A stretch of DNA of 64,000 bases from an uncultured bacterium (GTDB taxonomy: Bacteria; Cyanobacteriota; Vampirovibrionia; Gastranaerophilales; Gastranaerophilaceae). A program made the translations under genes and the position numbers. The DNA lies in the NCBI GenBank assembly GCA_902763805.1, contig CACWTN010000009.1, forward strand, positions 1 to 64,000, in the 5' to 3' direction. A model generated the notes under the pieces. It saw only the letters and a program-made list of their open reading frames with translations, was not told the origin of the DNA and searched no databases. Position 1 is the stretch's first letter. Each line of letters begins with the position of its first letter. Positions 24,155-33,561 of the stretch are shown one piece after another.

Positions 24155-24355
24155 ATGGGTTTCCCTGTCACAAATTTTCAAGCACTCAATGAGATTAAAA
24201 GCACTTCTGCCATCACGGAGACAAAGGCAAGTTATCTTGCAAGTCTTGTAAGATTGCAGGATGCCTCTAACACTGTTGCAGGTGCTATTATTGAGGATAC
24301 GGCAGAAATATCGGAAAGCGCTATGAATAAATTTCTGGCAGAGGTAAAAGGCTAA
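24155..24355 (+). CDS. Small protein, paralogue B of a tandem pair
   Basis: 66 residues, same length as paralogue A and matching it over the helical C-terminal half (AGAIIEDTAEISESAMNKFLAEV against AGQVIEDTLEISQEALNRCRAEM). The N-terminus differs (MGFPVTNFQALNEIK) and lacks the F-Q-G motif. AAGGATAGCAGT precedes ATG. Its own promoter block lies upstream and a strong terminator downstream, so each copy is separately controlled. Function unknown. Confidence 0.7.
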   Translation: MGFPVTNFQALNEIKSTSAITETKASYLASLVRLQDASNTVAGAIIEDTAEISESAMNKFLAEVKG

Positions 24356-24365
24356 ATATAAAACA

Positions 24366-24406
24366 AAAAAGGGCGGAACTCGATTTTGAGTTCCGCCCTT
24401 TTTGTT
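24366..24406 (+). terminator. Terminator of the paralogue pair
   Basis: AAAAGGGCGGAACTC / GAGTTCCGCCCTTTTT stem with a short loop. Confidence 0.92.
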
Positions 24407-24461
24407 TTTGGTGTTAAAAATGATATGTTTATAATATAATTAATTCCGAAGGGAAAAGATT

Positions 24462-25766
24462 TTGAAACAATCGAAACTTACGATAGCAATATTTGCAGCA
24501 CTGCTTATGGGAATACTGACCGGTTGGTTATTCCCTGATTTTGCTGTAAGACTGCACGTTTTAGCTGAAATTTTTCTCAGAATGATAAAAATGATAATAG
24601 CACCATTGCTGTTTGCAACACTTGTTGTAGGGATAGCAGGGCATGGTGATATAAAAAGTCTGGGAAGACTTGGTATAAAAACGATTGCGTATTTTGAAGT
24701 CGTAACAACAATAGCTCTGTTCATCGGCTTAGGATTTGCAAACCTTTTTAAACCCGGTGAAGGGATGGGGAATATAGCTTCTGCTCACCTGGGGCTGAAC
24801 AGCATTATTGAATCTGCCGCAACAACTCATCACAACAGCTTCGGAGAACTTTTGCTCGGACTGTTCCCGACAAGTATTTTCCAGTCAATGTCAGAAGGTA
24901 ATTTATTACAAATTGTTGTATTTTGTATTTTCTTTGCAATGGCAGTTTGTGCAGTCGGTGAAAAAGCAAAACCCGTTCTGGATTTTCTGAACTCACTTGC
25001 CTCTGTTATGTTCAAATTTACGGAGTATGTAATGTTCTTTGCTCCGCTCGGTATATACGGAGCTATTGCATACACGGTAGGTTCTAACGGAGTTAACATA
25101 CTATTCAATTACGGAAAAATCATTTTATCATTATATGTAGCTCTTGCTGCTTTTGTATTTTTTGTACTTTTTGCAGCCTGCAAAATCGTAAAAATATCGA
25201 TAAGAGGATTAATAAAAGCATTACAGGAGCCGGCTTTATTGGCTTTCTCAACAGCAAGTTCTGAAGCGGCGCTTCCTAAAGCTATGAAAATAATGGAAGA
25301 TTTTGGTGTTCCGAAATCTATCGTCGGATTTGTAATGCCGACAGGATATACGTTTAATCTTGACGGTTCAACGCTATATCTTGCAATGGCTGTTATTTTT
25401 TCAACTCAGCTTGTAGGACACCCGCTTACTTTTGAGCAGCAGCTGGTAATCATGTTTGCACTGATGCTCACAAGCAAAGGTATAGCCGGTGTTCCGAGAG
25501 TATCGTTAATAGTTCTTGCCGGAACACTTACAAGTTTCGGAATTCCGATATTGGGTGTTGCAATCCTTTTGGGTATTGACCAGATACTCGATATGGGACG
25601 TACAACCGTTAACCTGATTGGGAACTGTGTTGCAACGGTTGTTATTGCAAGATGGGAAAACAATTTTGATTACAATAAAATGAAAGAATTTATTGATACA
25701 AAAAATTTAAAACTGGCAGCAGTAACAAATATAGAAGATTATAAGGAAGGAACAAACGGAGAATAA
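24462..25766 (+). CDS. Dicarboxylate/amino acid:cation symporter (DAACS family)
   Basis: 434 residues starting at TTG 24462, with AAGGGAAAAG as ribosome site. About eight membrane helices and two re-entrant loops. Family signatures are LLAFSTASSEAALPKAM (Ser-rich motif of hairpin 1), GFVMPTGYTFNLDGSTLYL (transmembrane 7) and SKGIAGVPRVSLIVLAGTL (hairpin 2). It takes up glutamate, aspartate or C4-dicarboxylates with Na+ or H+; which substrate cannot be told from sequence. ileS begins 1 base after its stop, so they share a transcript. Confidence 0.94.
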   Translation: MKQSKLTIAIFAALLMGILTGWLFPDFAVRLHVLAEIFLRMIKMIIAPLLFATLVVGIAGHGDIKSLGRLGIKTIAYFEVVTTIALFIGLGFANLFKPGEGMGNIASAHLGLNSIIESAATTHHNSFGELLLGLFPTSIFQSMSEGNLLQIVVFCIFFAMAVCAVGEKAKPVLDFLNSLASVMFKFTEYVMFFAPLGIYGAIAYTVGSNGVNILFNYGKIILSLYVALAAFVFFVLFAACKIVKISIRGLIKALQEPALLAFSTASSEAALPKAMKIMEDFGVPKSIVGFVMPTGYTFNLDGSTLYLAMAVIFSTQLVGHPLTFEQQLVIMFALMLTSKGIAGVPRVSLIVLAGTLTSFGIPILGVAILLGIDQILDMGRTTVNLIGNCVATVVIARWENNFDYNKMKEFIDTKNLKLAAVTNIEDYKEGTNGE

Positions 25767-25767
25767 A

Positions 25768-28575
25768 ATGGAATATAAAGAAACCTTAAACCTGCCTCAA
25801 ACAACACTGGAGATGAGAGCAAACGCAATTAACAAAGAACCTCAGACACAAAAATTCTGGGAAGAACATAATATTTACCAAAAAATTAATGAAAACAAAG
25901 ACAAGACAAATTCTTTTGTTCTTCATGACGGCCCTCCATACCTGAGTTCTGATAAAATTCACGTTGGTACGGCATTAAACAAGATATTAAAAGACATTAT
26001 TATTAAATACAAATCCATGAACGGATTTTATGCTCCGTATGTTCCGGGGTACGACGCTCACGGACTTCCGATTGAAAATGCTGTTGTCAAAAACATAAAA
26101 GGCGGACGCCACGCAATTACTGAAGGTGAACTGAGAGCAAAATGCCGTGAATATGCAGCTAAAAGTTTGCAGGGACAGGAAGCGGCTTTCAGAAGACTTG
26201 GGGTTCTGGGTAACTGGGAAAATCCATACCTTACAATCAAACCTGAATACGAAGCTGAACAGGTCAGAGTATTCGGCGAAATGTACAAAAAAGGGTATAT
26301 AGAAAAGGGCCTGAAACCTGTTTACTGGTGCGCTTCATGTGAAACAGCTCTTGCTGAAGCGGAAGTTGAATATGCAGATATTTCATCTAAGTCTATTTAC
26401 GTAAGATTTAAGTTTGATGAAGAATCAACGGAAAGAATAAATTTAAGAATACTTCCAGATAATAAAAAACCTGTTTATGCGATTATCTGGACAACAACTC
26501 CATGGACAATTCCTTCAAACGTTGCCATTTCAATGAACCCGAGATATGATTATCAGTTATTTGAATACAAAGGCGATGTTTATGTTGTTGTTAAAGATTT
26601 GCTCGGAAGATTTTTAGAAGATGCCGGCTGGGATGAAAACGAAATAAAACTTCTTGATACGGCTATCGGAGAAGAATTTGAACTTATGGAAGTTTATCAT
26701 CCGCTTGTTAACAGAAAATCTAAAATCATTTTAGGCGAACACGTAACTCTTGATGCCGGTACAGGTTTGGTACATACAGCTCCGGGTCACGGTCTTGAAG
26801 ACTATGAAGTCGGCTGTAAATACGGTATTGAAGTATTTTCTCCGCTTGATGCTTCAGGCTGCTGGAAAGAAGAAGTTAATATTCCTGAACTTGTCGGCGT
26901 ACCTTATTACAAGGGTAACGACATGGTTATTGATATGTTAGAGAACTGCGGAGCTTTAGTTCATCAAAATGAAATTAACCACAGTTATCCGCACTGCTGG
27001 AGATGTAAGCACCCTGTAATCTACAGAGCAACACCGCAGTGGTTTGTTAAAGTTGATAAATTCCGTGATTTAGCTATGCAGGAAATCCACAAGGTTAAAT
27101 GGATACCGGCAAGCGGCGAAAGCAGAATCGGAAACATGGTTGAAGGCAGAACAGATTGGTGTATTTCACGTCAGAGAGCGTGGGGTGTACCTATTCCGAT
27201 TTTCTACTGCGAAGACTGCGGAGAAGTTATTTGTACAGATGAAACAATTGAACATGTTGCATCAATATTTGAAAAAGAAGGTTCTGATGCATGGGTAAAC
27301 AGAACGACCGAAGAACTTTTACCAAAAGGCTTTGTATGTCCTAAGTGCGGTAAAACTCACTTTAGACAGGAAAAAGATATAATGGACGTTTGGTTTGATT
27401 CGGGTATTTCCTGGAGAGCAGTTGTTGAAAAAAGAGCCGATGAACTAGGTCACACACCTGTTGATTTGTACCTCGAAGGTTCAGACCAGCACAGAGGATG
27501 GTTCCAGTCTTCACTTCTGACCTCTATTGCAACACAGGGTATTGCACCTTATAAACAGGTTCTTACTCACGGTTTTGTATTTGGTGAAGACGGAAGAAAG
27601 ATGTCTAAATCACTCGGTAACTACATCAGACCTGATGATATTATTAAGAACTACGGCGCAGATATTTTAAGACTTTGGGCAGCATCAGTTGATTACAGAA
27701 ACGATACTAAAATCGGTGATAATATCGTTAAACAGCTTGCTGAAATCTTTAAGAAAACAAGAAATACCGCAAGATTTTTACTCGGCAATATCCACGATTT
27801 TGACCCAAAAACTGATTACATTCAGTATGATGAACTTAAAAATATTGATAAATTTGCACTGCACAAACTTAATAAGGTTGTAGCAGAAGTAACTGAAGCG
27901 TTTGAAAACTACGAATTCTACAAATACTTCCAATGCCTGCAAAATTTTGCAGCAGTAGATTTGAGCTCGTTCTATCTTGATATTGTAAAAGACAGACTAT
28001 ATACAGCAGGCAAAAAATCAGTTTCACGCCGTGCATGTCAGACTGTTCTTTATGAAACATATCAGGCACTTGTCAGAATGGTTGCGCCTGTAATGCCGTT
28101 CCAGGCAGAAGATATGTGGCAGAACACTCCTGAAATGCAAAGAGGCGGTTTGGAAAGTATCTTACTAGCAGGCTGGGTTAAAGTAAATGAAAAATGGAAC
28201 AACGAAAAGCTTGAAGAAGATTTTAGTAAAATCTTAAAAACAAGAGAAGTTGTAACCCGTGCAATTGAACCGCTTCGTGCAGAAAAAACTGTCGGAAGTT
28301 CATTAGAAGCTGCAGTTTATGTAAAATCAGCAGACTCTAAGCTTTTGAATGCAAACCTTAAAGATTTGGCAGATATCTTTATTGTTTCTCAGGCTTATGT
28401 AACAGAAAATAAACCCGAAGGAACATTGAATGAATATACCGAAAACGATATTACGGTTTGGGTAACAAAAGCAGAAGGTGAAAAATGTGAACGCTGCTGG
28501 AAGTATCGCAAACTTGGCGAACACGCAGGACACGAAACAATTTGTTCTGATTGTTATGAGGCAATAACTGAATAA
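25768..28575 (+). CDS. ileS: Isoleucyl-tRNA synthetase
   Basis: 935 residues, normal bacterial length. Class I signatures: HVGT (the HIGH motif, about residue 65) in DGPPYLSSDKIHVGT, and KMSKSLGNYI (about 611). The editing domain lies between (TTPWTIPSNVAIS; GTGLVHTAPGHG). The C-terminal zinc module has CERCWKYR and ICSDCYEA. AAGGAACAAACGGAG precedes ATG. It is coupled to the symporter upstream; no T-box leader is present. A hairpin terminator follows. Confidence 0.97.
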   Translation: MEYKETLNLPQTTLEMRANAINKEPQTQKFWEEHNIYQKINENKDKTNSFVLHDGPPYLSSDKIHVGTALNKILKDIIIKYKSMNGFYAPYVPGYDAHGLPIENAVVKNIKGGRHAITEGELRAKCREYAAKSLQGQEAAFRRLGVLGNWENPYLTIKPEYEAEQVRVFGEMYKKGYIEKGLKPVYWCASCETALAEAEVEYADISSKSIYVRFKFDEESTERINLRILPDNKKPVYAIIWTTTPWTIPSNVAISMNPRYDYQLFEYKGDVYVVVKDLLGRFLEDAGWDENEIKLLDTAIGEEFELMEVYHPLVNRKSKIILGEHVTLDAGTGLVHTAPGHGLEDYEVGCKYGIEVFSPLDASGCWKEEVNIPELVGVPYYKGNDMVIDMLENCGALVHQNEINHSYPHCWRCKHPVIYRATPQWFVKVDKFRDLAMQEIHKVKWIPASGESRIGNMVEGRTDWCISRQRAWGVPIPIFYCEDCGEVICTDETIEHVASIFEKEGSDAWVNRTTEELLPKGFVCPKCGKTHFRQEKDIMDVWFDSGISWRAVVEKRADELGHTPVDLYLEGSDQHRGWFQSSLLTSIATQGIAPYKQVLTHGFVFGEDGRKMSKSLGNYIRPDDIIKNYGADILRLWAASVDYRNDTKIGDNIVKQLAEIFKKTRNTARFLLGNIHDFDPKTDYIQYDELKNIDKFALHKLNKVVAEVTEAFENYEFYKYFQCLQNFAAVDLSSFYLDIVKDRLYTAGKKSVSRRACQTVLYETYQALVRMVAPVMPFQAEDMWQNTPEMQRGGLESILLAGWVKVNEKWNNEKLEEDFSKILKTREVVTRAIEPLRAEKTVGSSLEAAVYVKSADSKLLNANLKDLADIFIVSQAYVTENKPEGTLNEYTENDITVWVTKAEGEKCERCWKYRKLGEHAGHETICSDCYEAITE

Positions 28576-28622
28576 GATAAAACACTAAATAAACATATTG
28601 GATATTAAGAGAGCTTTAATAT

Positions 28623-28658
28623 GCGGGTCGGTAAAAATATTTACCCCCGCTTTTTTTA
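28623..28658 (+). terminator. Terminator of the symporter-ileS unit
   Basis: GCGGG...GGTAAA pairs with TTTACC...CCCGC with small bulges, followed by seven T. Confidence 0.8.
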
Positions 28659-29079
28659 GGGGTAAAAGAGTGAAACATAGTAAAAAATTTGCAGATAAAA
28701 AAAAGGGATAAGGTAAAATTACCCTCCCCTTGGAATTAAGAATAGCTGGAAGTATGAAAAAGATTTAATAATTATATTTAACTTAAACTTTAATGATTAA
28801 TCTATTCTCTATGTCGGCAGTTTTAGGGGTAACTATTTTGGCAAGTTTTTTACAAAATATATTTAACGACTATATTTATACCCCCTCTTAACATATATTT
28901 ACCCTTTTATATACAAAATATAAAATATATGATATGATGTACTCAGTAGTAGATAAACAAATTTTTGAAGATATATGCGATAGAAAAGATTATTAAGAGA
29001 ATATTAGTAGTTTTCGGGTAGGTTATATGTACCCGAACGTCGTGTATATATAAAAAAATAGAAAGACAAAAGGTGCCGC
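28659..29079 (+). other. Long intergenic region and leader before rny
   Basis: 421 bases without a credible gene. GGGGTAA words occur at 28659 and 28826, and GTAAAATTACCCTCCCC-type inverted words near 28713-28732. A probable promoter with TATGAT lies near 28930-28940. A perfect hairpin (29013-29037) lies in the resulting leader, ~40 bases before the rny start. Nothing else recognised. Confidence 0.5.
29013..29037 (+). promoter_or_regulatory. Perfect leader hairpin upstream of rny
   Basis: TTCGGGTA (29013-29020) and TACCCGAA (29030-29037) pair fully around a 9-base loop. No T run follows, so it is not a terminator; it is more likely an mRNA stability or feedback element. Confidence 0.5.
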
Positions 29080-30600
29080 ATGAACGGAATGCTCACAGCT
29101 GCAGCAGTAGTGACCGTATTTTTGGTTGCTGTTGTTGTCGTACTCGGTTTGAAGTACAGAGATCTTCGAACCAGAACTGAACTTGCAAAAAAAGATTTGC
29201 TGGAACGTGAAGAAATTATGCAAAAAGAAGCTTTAATTAAAGCAAAAGAAGCTTTGCATAATGAAAGAGAACAATTAAATGAAGATGAAAGAGAGCGCAG
29301 GAGAGAATTCGCTCAAATTGAAAACAAATTAAGCAAACGTGAAGACTTGCTTGAATCAAAAATTCAGGAAGTCACCGATAAAGAAACAGAGCTGGATAAA
29401 ATGAAAGACCAGCTTATTGAAAAAGAAGATTTGCTTGCAGAAATCGTACAAAAACAAACCGTTGAACTTGAAAGAATTGCCGGTTTAAGTGCGGAAGATG
29501 CAAAAAGAATGCTTATGGAGCAGTTAAAAAGTGATTTGGCTCAGGAACAAATGCAGTTAATCAGAGAAAATGAAGCTAAAATCAGAGAAGACGCTCTTGA
29601 AAAATCAAAAGAAATTCTTTCAACCACAATGCAAAGATGTATGATGGAACAGGTTGTTGAATCAACAGTATCTGTTGTTTCACTACCGAATGATGAAATG
29701 AAGGGCAGAATAATCGGACGTGAAGGAAGAAACATCAGAACGTTAGAAACTTTAACAGGAGTTGATTTAATTATTGACGATACACCTGAAGCCGTTGTTC
29801 TTTCTTCTTTCGACCCGGTAAGACGTGAAGTTGCAAAATTAGCTTTGGAAAAACTTATTCAGGACGGACGTATTCACCCTGTCAGAATTGAAGAAACTGT
29901 TGAAAAAGCAAGAGAAGAAGTTGAAAAGAAAATAATGAAAGAGGGTGAAAATGCCGCAGTTGATATGGGCATTATGGGCTTAAACAAAGAGCTTATCAAA
30001 AACCTCGGAAGATTATATTACAGAACAAGTTACGGACAAAACGTACTTAAACACTCACTGGAAGTTGGTCATATAGCAGGAATGCTTGCCGCAGAGCTCG
30101 GTGCGAATGTTTATATAGCAAAAAGAGCAGGTTTGCTCCACGATATAGGTAAAGCTGTTGACCAGACTCAGGAAGGTACACACATTCAGCTTGGTGTTGA
30201 ACTTGCTGCCAGATATGGTGAAAAACAGGAAGTTATCCACGCAATAGAAGCTCACCACGATGACGTTACAGCTAATACAATAGAAGCTGTTCTCGTAAAA
30301 CTTGCAGATGCAATATCAGCCGGTCGTCCGGGTGCAAGACGCGACACTCTGGAAATCTACATCAAGAGATTACAGAAGATTGAAGAAATTGTTAACAGTT
30401 ACGAAGGTATTAAACAATCCTTTGCAGTTCAGGCAGGACGTGAAGTTCGTGTAATCGTTCAATCGGAAATGTTTGACGATTTGGCTTCACAAAAACTTGC
30501 AAGAGATATTGCGAAAAAAATCGAAGACGAACTCGATTATCCTGGACAAATTAAAGTTACCGTAGTAAGAGAGTTCCGAACAACAGAGATAGCTAAGTAG
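29080..30600 (+). CDS. rny: Ribonuclease Y
   Basis: 506 residues, standard RNase Y: one N-terminal membrane anchor (about 4-24), a long Lys/Glu coiled coil (about 30-190), a KH RNA-binding domain with [17 protein letters not shown] (about 205-222) and an HD domain with [11 protein letters not shown] (HD near residue 353) and IEAHHDD. It is the membrane-bound endonuclease that starts mRNA decay. A possible ribosome site (AAAGACAAAAGG) precedes ATG. The ymdB-type gene follows 42 bases later, the same pairing as in many bacteria. Confidence 0.97.
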   Translation: MNGMLTAAAVVTVFLVAVVVVLGLKYRDLRTRTELAKKDLLEREEIMQKEALIKAKEALHNEREQLNEDERERRREFAQIENKLSKREDLLESKIQEVTDKETELDKMKDQLIEKEDLLAEIVQKQTVELERIAGLSAEDAKRMLMEQLKSDLAQEQMQLIRENEAKIREDALEKSKEILSTTMQRCMMEQVVESTVSVVSLPNDEMKGRIIGREGRNIRTLETLTGVDLIIDDTPEAVVLSSFDPVRREVAKLALEKLIQDGRIHPVRIEETVEKAREEVEKKIMKEGENAAVDMGIMGLNKELIKNLGRLYYRTSYGQNVLKHSLEVGHIAGMLAAELGANVYIAKRAGLLHDIGKAVDQTQEGTHIQLGVELAARYGEKQEVIHAIEAHHDDVTANTIEAVLVKLADAISAGRPGARRDTLEIYIKRLQKIEEIVNSYEGIKQSFAVQAGREVRVIVQSEMFDDLASQKLARDIAKKIEDELDYPGQIKVTVVREFRTTEIAK

Positions 30601-30642
30601 GGGTAAAAAAGAACACTCCCCTTATGTTATAAAAGCAATAAT

Positions 30643-31461
30643 ATGGAAAACGACACAATAAAAATATTATTTTTCGGAGACATAACCGGCAGGCAAGGGC
30701 GCACTGCCGTTATGTCTTATATTGCGTCACAGGAAGAAAAGCCGGATTTTATTATTGCCAATATAGAAAATGCATCTCACGGTTTCGGGTTAACAAAAAA
30801 GAATTATGAAGAACTTATGGAAGCAGGGATTAACTGCTTTACGTCAGGTAACCATATCTGGGACAAAAAAGATGTTTATGAATACATTGATGATGCGACA
30901 AACCTTGTTCGTCCTATAAACTATCCTTCAGGGACAAAGGGTATCGGGTCGCAGATTTTTGAAATAAAAGGTCAAAAACTTGCTGTTATTAACGCTCTGG
31001 GCAGAGTTTTTATGCCCCCTATTGATTCACCATGGCAGGTTGTAACAGATGAAATAAATAAATTAAAAAGTGAAGGTGTTGAACATATTATTATTGATTT
31101 TCACGCAGAAGCAACCGCTGAAAAAATATGTTTTTCAAAATACCTGGCGCATACATATAACACGGAAGAATATTCTTTGATTAAAGGATTCTTCGGTACG
31201 CACACACACGTTCAGACAGCGGATGAACAAATTTATAAAGGAATGGCATACATTACGGATGCCGGTTTCTGCGGCGCTGTTGACAGTGTAATCGGAATGG
31301 AGTTTGAAACATCTTTAAGAAGATTATCAACAAGCCTTCCCGAAAGATATGAGATTTCAGAATCTCCAATTGCGCAAATTAACGGAGTTGAAGTTCTTAT
31401 TGATAGAACAAAATCAACTCAGATAAAAAGAATTAACGTTACAGTAAATAATAAGGGGTAA
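30643..31461 (+). CDS. ymdB: YmdB-type metallophosphoesterase (TIGR00282 family)
   Basis: 272 residues. Metallophosphoesterase motifs: FFGDITGRQGR (about 6-16), IIANIENASHGFG (about 37-49), FTSGNHIWDKKD (about 66-77), IIIDFHAEATAEK and GFFGTHTHVQTADEQI. The Bacillus member hydrolyses 2',3'-cAMP and affects RNA stability and biofilm; it is genetically linked to rny, as here. There is no clear ribosome site. TATAAA ends 9 bases before ATG, so it may be translated from a short or absent leader, or be coupled to rny. Confidence 0.93.
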   Translation: MENDTIKILFFGDITGRQGRTAVMSYIASQEEKPDFIIANIENASHGFGLTKKNYEELMEAGINCFTSGNHIWDKKDVYEYIDDATNLVRPINYPSGTKGIGSQIFEIKGQKLAVINALGRVFMPPIDSPWQVVTDEINKLKSEGVEHIIIDFHAEATAEKICFSKYLAHTYNTEEYSLIKGFFGTHTHVQTADEQIYKGMAYITDAGFCGAVDSVIGMEFETSLRRLSTSLPERYEISESPIAQINGVEVLIDRTKSTQIKRINVTVNNKG

Positions 31462-31463
31462 AC

Positions 31464-31517
31464 ATGAGGGGTAAATACAAAAATCTTATACGTCATAATA
31501 CCAACGGAGGTGTGTAA
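31464..31517 (+). CDS. Possible 17-codon coupled leader peptide
   Basis: ATG 31464 follows AAGGGG by 5 bases and encodes MRGKYKNLIRHNTNGGV. Its TAA overlaps the ATG of the PHP gene (TAATG at 31515-31519). It bridges ymdB and the PHP gene and could couple their translation. It may equally be chance; no other evidence. Confidence 0.25.
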   Translation: MRGKYKNLIRHNTNGGV

Positions 31518-32368
31518 TGAAGGGTGATTTTCATATACACACATACTATTCTGACGGCGTTTTTTCACCTGAAAAAATTGTTGATTTGGCAACCGAAGCA
31601 GGTCTTGAAGTAATTGCACTCACCGACCACGACAATGTGCTTTCTTATAACGTTGCGCAGGAATACATCAAATCAAGAAATCTTGATTTAAAATTAATCC
31701 CGGGGATTGAAGTTAATACACTCTATAAAGATTACGAAGTTCACATTCTCGGATATTTTCCCGACGCAACAAAGCCGGACTTCAAAGCTATGCTCAAAGC
31801 CCAGCAGCAGGCACGTATAAAACAAACAAAAGAGATTTTGCGGCTGCTTGCAAAAAAAGAGGGCATCAGAATTAACTTTGAAGATGTAAAAGATATGGTT
31901 GCGGAAGGTGGCAGTATCGGACGTCCTCACATAGCAAAAGCTATCACCAATGTCGGCGGTACAAGCAATGTAATGGAAGCATACAGCAAATATATTCACA
32001 AAAATTCTCCCGTTTATGTTGAACGTAAAACTGTTTCACCGTTTGATGCAGTGGAAGTAATTTACGATTCCGGCGGAATTCCTGTTATTGCACATCCATA
32101 CGATATTGACATAGCGGAAAAGTTAATAAAAGAGCTTATGAATTGCGGATTAAGAGGAATAGAAGCCTACCACAGAAAGCACTCACCTGCTATTGTTGAA
32201 TACTTCTCATCTATGGCAGAAAATCTCGGATTAATCGTGACAGGAGGGTCTGATTTTCACGCACCAAACATCATGAACGGACAAATAATTTTGGGAAAAA
32301 ATTTCGTTCCGGAATGGATTTATGAAAGCTTAATAAAAGAAAAGAAAAACATTGAACTTGCGGGTTAA
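31517..32368 (+). CDS. PHP-domain phosphoesterase
   Basis: 283 residues. PHP metal motifs: DFHIHTYYSDG (about 4-14), ALTDHDNV (about 35-42), LIPGIEVNT (about 63-71), GIPVIAHPYD and GSDFHAP (about 243-249). The layout is that of the YciV/RNase AM subgroup, which trims 5' ends of RNA or removes 3'-phosphate from 3',5'-bisphosphate nucleotides. Its place after rny and ymdB hints at RNA turnover. Ribosome site CGGAGGTG. Confidence 0.92.
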   Translation: MKGDFHIHTYYSDGVFSPEKIVDLATEAGLEVIALTDHDNVLSYNVAQEYIKSRNLDLKLIPGIEVNTLYKDYEVHILGYFPDATKPDFKAMLKAQQQARIKQTKEILRLLAKKEGIRINFEDVKDMVAEGGSIGRPHIAKAITNVGGTSNVMEAYSKYIHKNSPVYVERKTVSPFDAVEVIYDSGGIPVIAHPYDIDIAEKLIKELMNCGLRGIEAYHRKHSPAIVEYFSSMAENLGLIVTGGSDFHAPNIMNGQIILGKNFVPEWIYESLIKEKKNIELAG

Positions 32369-32390
32369 AAATAAAAAGAGAGTAGGATAA

Positions 32391-32969
32391 ATGAAAAAAG
32401 GATTCACAATAGTTGAAGTTTCAATACTGTTTGTAACGTTTTTGATTGTTGCATTGCTGGTAGCACCGCTGTCACTGGATGAAACAATGCAGGCAAAAAA
32501 CGCTTCAAGATGGCGTAAAGTCCAGAGTGATTTTTTAAACATATATTACTCAATAAATACTCAAAAAGATTTACACGATTTCGACTATAGGGCGGCTTTT
32601 GACTCCGTCCTGGCAGGCGAAATAAAAGGCGATGCTGAACCTTATAAAATAACCTACATGAACGGAACAACTCCTGATTCGGAATATAAATTTACGAATT
32701 ACAAACTTACATATTCAAATGCAGTTGTATCATACAGAATTTATAATTCTTCACAAGCAGGTGCATTAGGTATTCTCATGTATGACGTTAACGGGTCTGT
32801 CGGACCTAATGTATGGGGAAAAGATATTTTCGGATATAATATTTACCCGGACGGATTTGAACCTTTCTGCAAGAAAGAATCAGCCGCAAAACAAAAACAA
32901 GACTGCTCAAAATCAGGAACAGGTTTATGCTGTTCAAGTTCATATTTAAATTCGGGAAGTTTTAACTAA
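32391..32969 (+). CDS. Type IV pilin-like protein (prepilin-type N-terminus)
   Basis: 192 residues. The N-terminus MKKGFTIVEVSILFVTFLIV is a class III prepilin signal: cleavage after Gly, methylated Phe, Glu at +5, then a hydrophobic helix. A globular domain ends in a Cys-rich tail (FCKKESAAKQKQDC...GLCCSSS). It is likely exported by a type IV pilus or type II secretion assembly machine, none of which is in the window. The last A of its TAA stop is the first base of the next gene's ATG. Ribosome site AGAGAGTAGGA. Confidence 0.85.
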   Translation: MKKGFTIVEVSILFVTFLIVALLVAPLSLDETMQAKNASRWRKVQSDFLNIYYSINTQKDLHDFDYRAAFDSVLAGEIKGDAEPYKITYMNGTTPDSEYKFTNYKLTYSNAVVSYRIYNSSQAGALGILMYDVNGSVGPNVWGKDIFGYNIYPDGFEPFCKKESAAKQKQDCSKSGTGLCCSSSYLNSGSFN

Positions 32970-33544
32970 TGACTAACATTTGTGTATTTGCATCATCATC
33001 TGATAATCTGGATGAAATATATTATAAAGATGCCTCAGAACTTGGCAGACTTATGGGTAAAAACGGGATTAACATTGTATACGGCGGCAGCCGGCTTGGT
33101 ATGATGTATGCCTGTGCTTCGCAGGTAAAAGCAAACGGAGCTGGTATTATCGGAGTTATGCCACAAAGGTTATACGATATGGGGTACGGAAATTCTGAGG
33201 ATTGTTCCGAGTTTATTTTAACTGCCGGAATGAGAGAAAGAAAAGCAAAAATGGACGAAATCTCTGAAGGAGTAATTGCGCTGGCAGGAGGGTTCGGGAC
33301 ATTAGAAGAAATTTCGGAAATGATAGTTCAGAAGCAGCTGGGTTATAACAAAAAACCAATTGTATTACTCAACACAAACGGTTTTTACAATGACCTGATT
33401 AAATTTTTTGATACGATGATTCAAAACAAATTTGCAAAAAAAGGTACTGAGGAGTTGTATTACATAGCTGAAACACCAAAAGATGCCATTGAATATATCA
33501 AAACGTACAGTGAGCATTCATTATCGTTTTCAGGAAAATTCTAG
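32969..33544 (+). CDS. LOG-family nucleotide 5'-monophosphate phosphoribohydrolase
   Basis: 191 residues, Rossmann-like. NIVYGGSRLGMMYACA (about 32-47), MRERKAKMDE (about 89-98) and LAGGFGTLEEISEM (about 105-118) correspond to the LOG signature PGGxGTxxE, with Ala in place of Pro. Family members cleave cytokinin-type or other nucleotide monophosphates to base plus ribose 5-phosphate; the bacterial role is mostly housekeeping. It shares one base with the pilin-like stop. Confidence 0.93.
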   Translation: MTNICVFASSSDNLDEIYYKDASELGRLMGKNGINIVYGGSRLGMMYACASQVKANGAGIIGVMPQRLYDMGYGNSEDCSEFILTAGMRERKAKMDEISEGVIALAGGFGTLEEISEMIVQKQLGYNKKPIVLLNTNGFYNDLIKFFDTMIQNKFAKKGTEELYYIAETPKDAIEYIKTYSEHSLSFSGKF

Positions 33545-33561
33545 TATACACGGGAGTTTTT

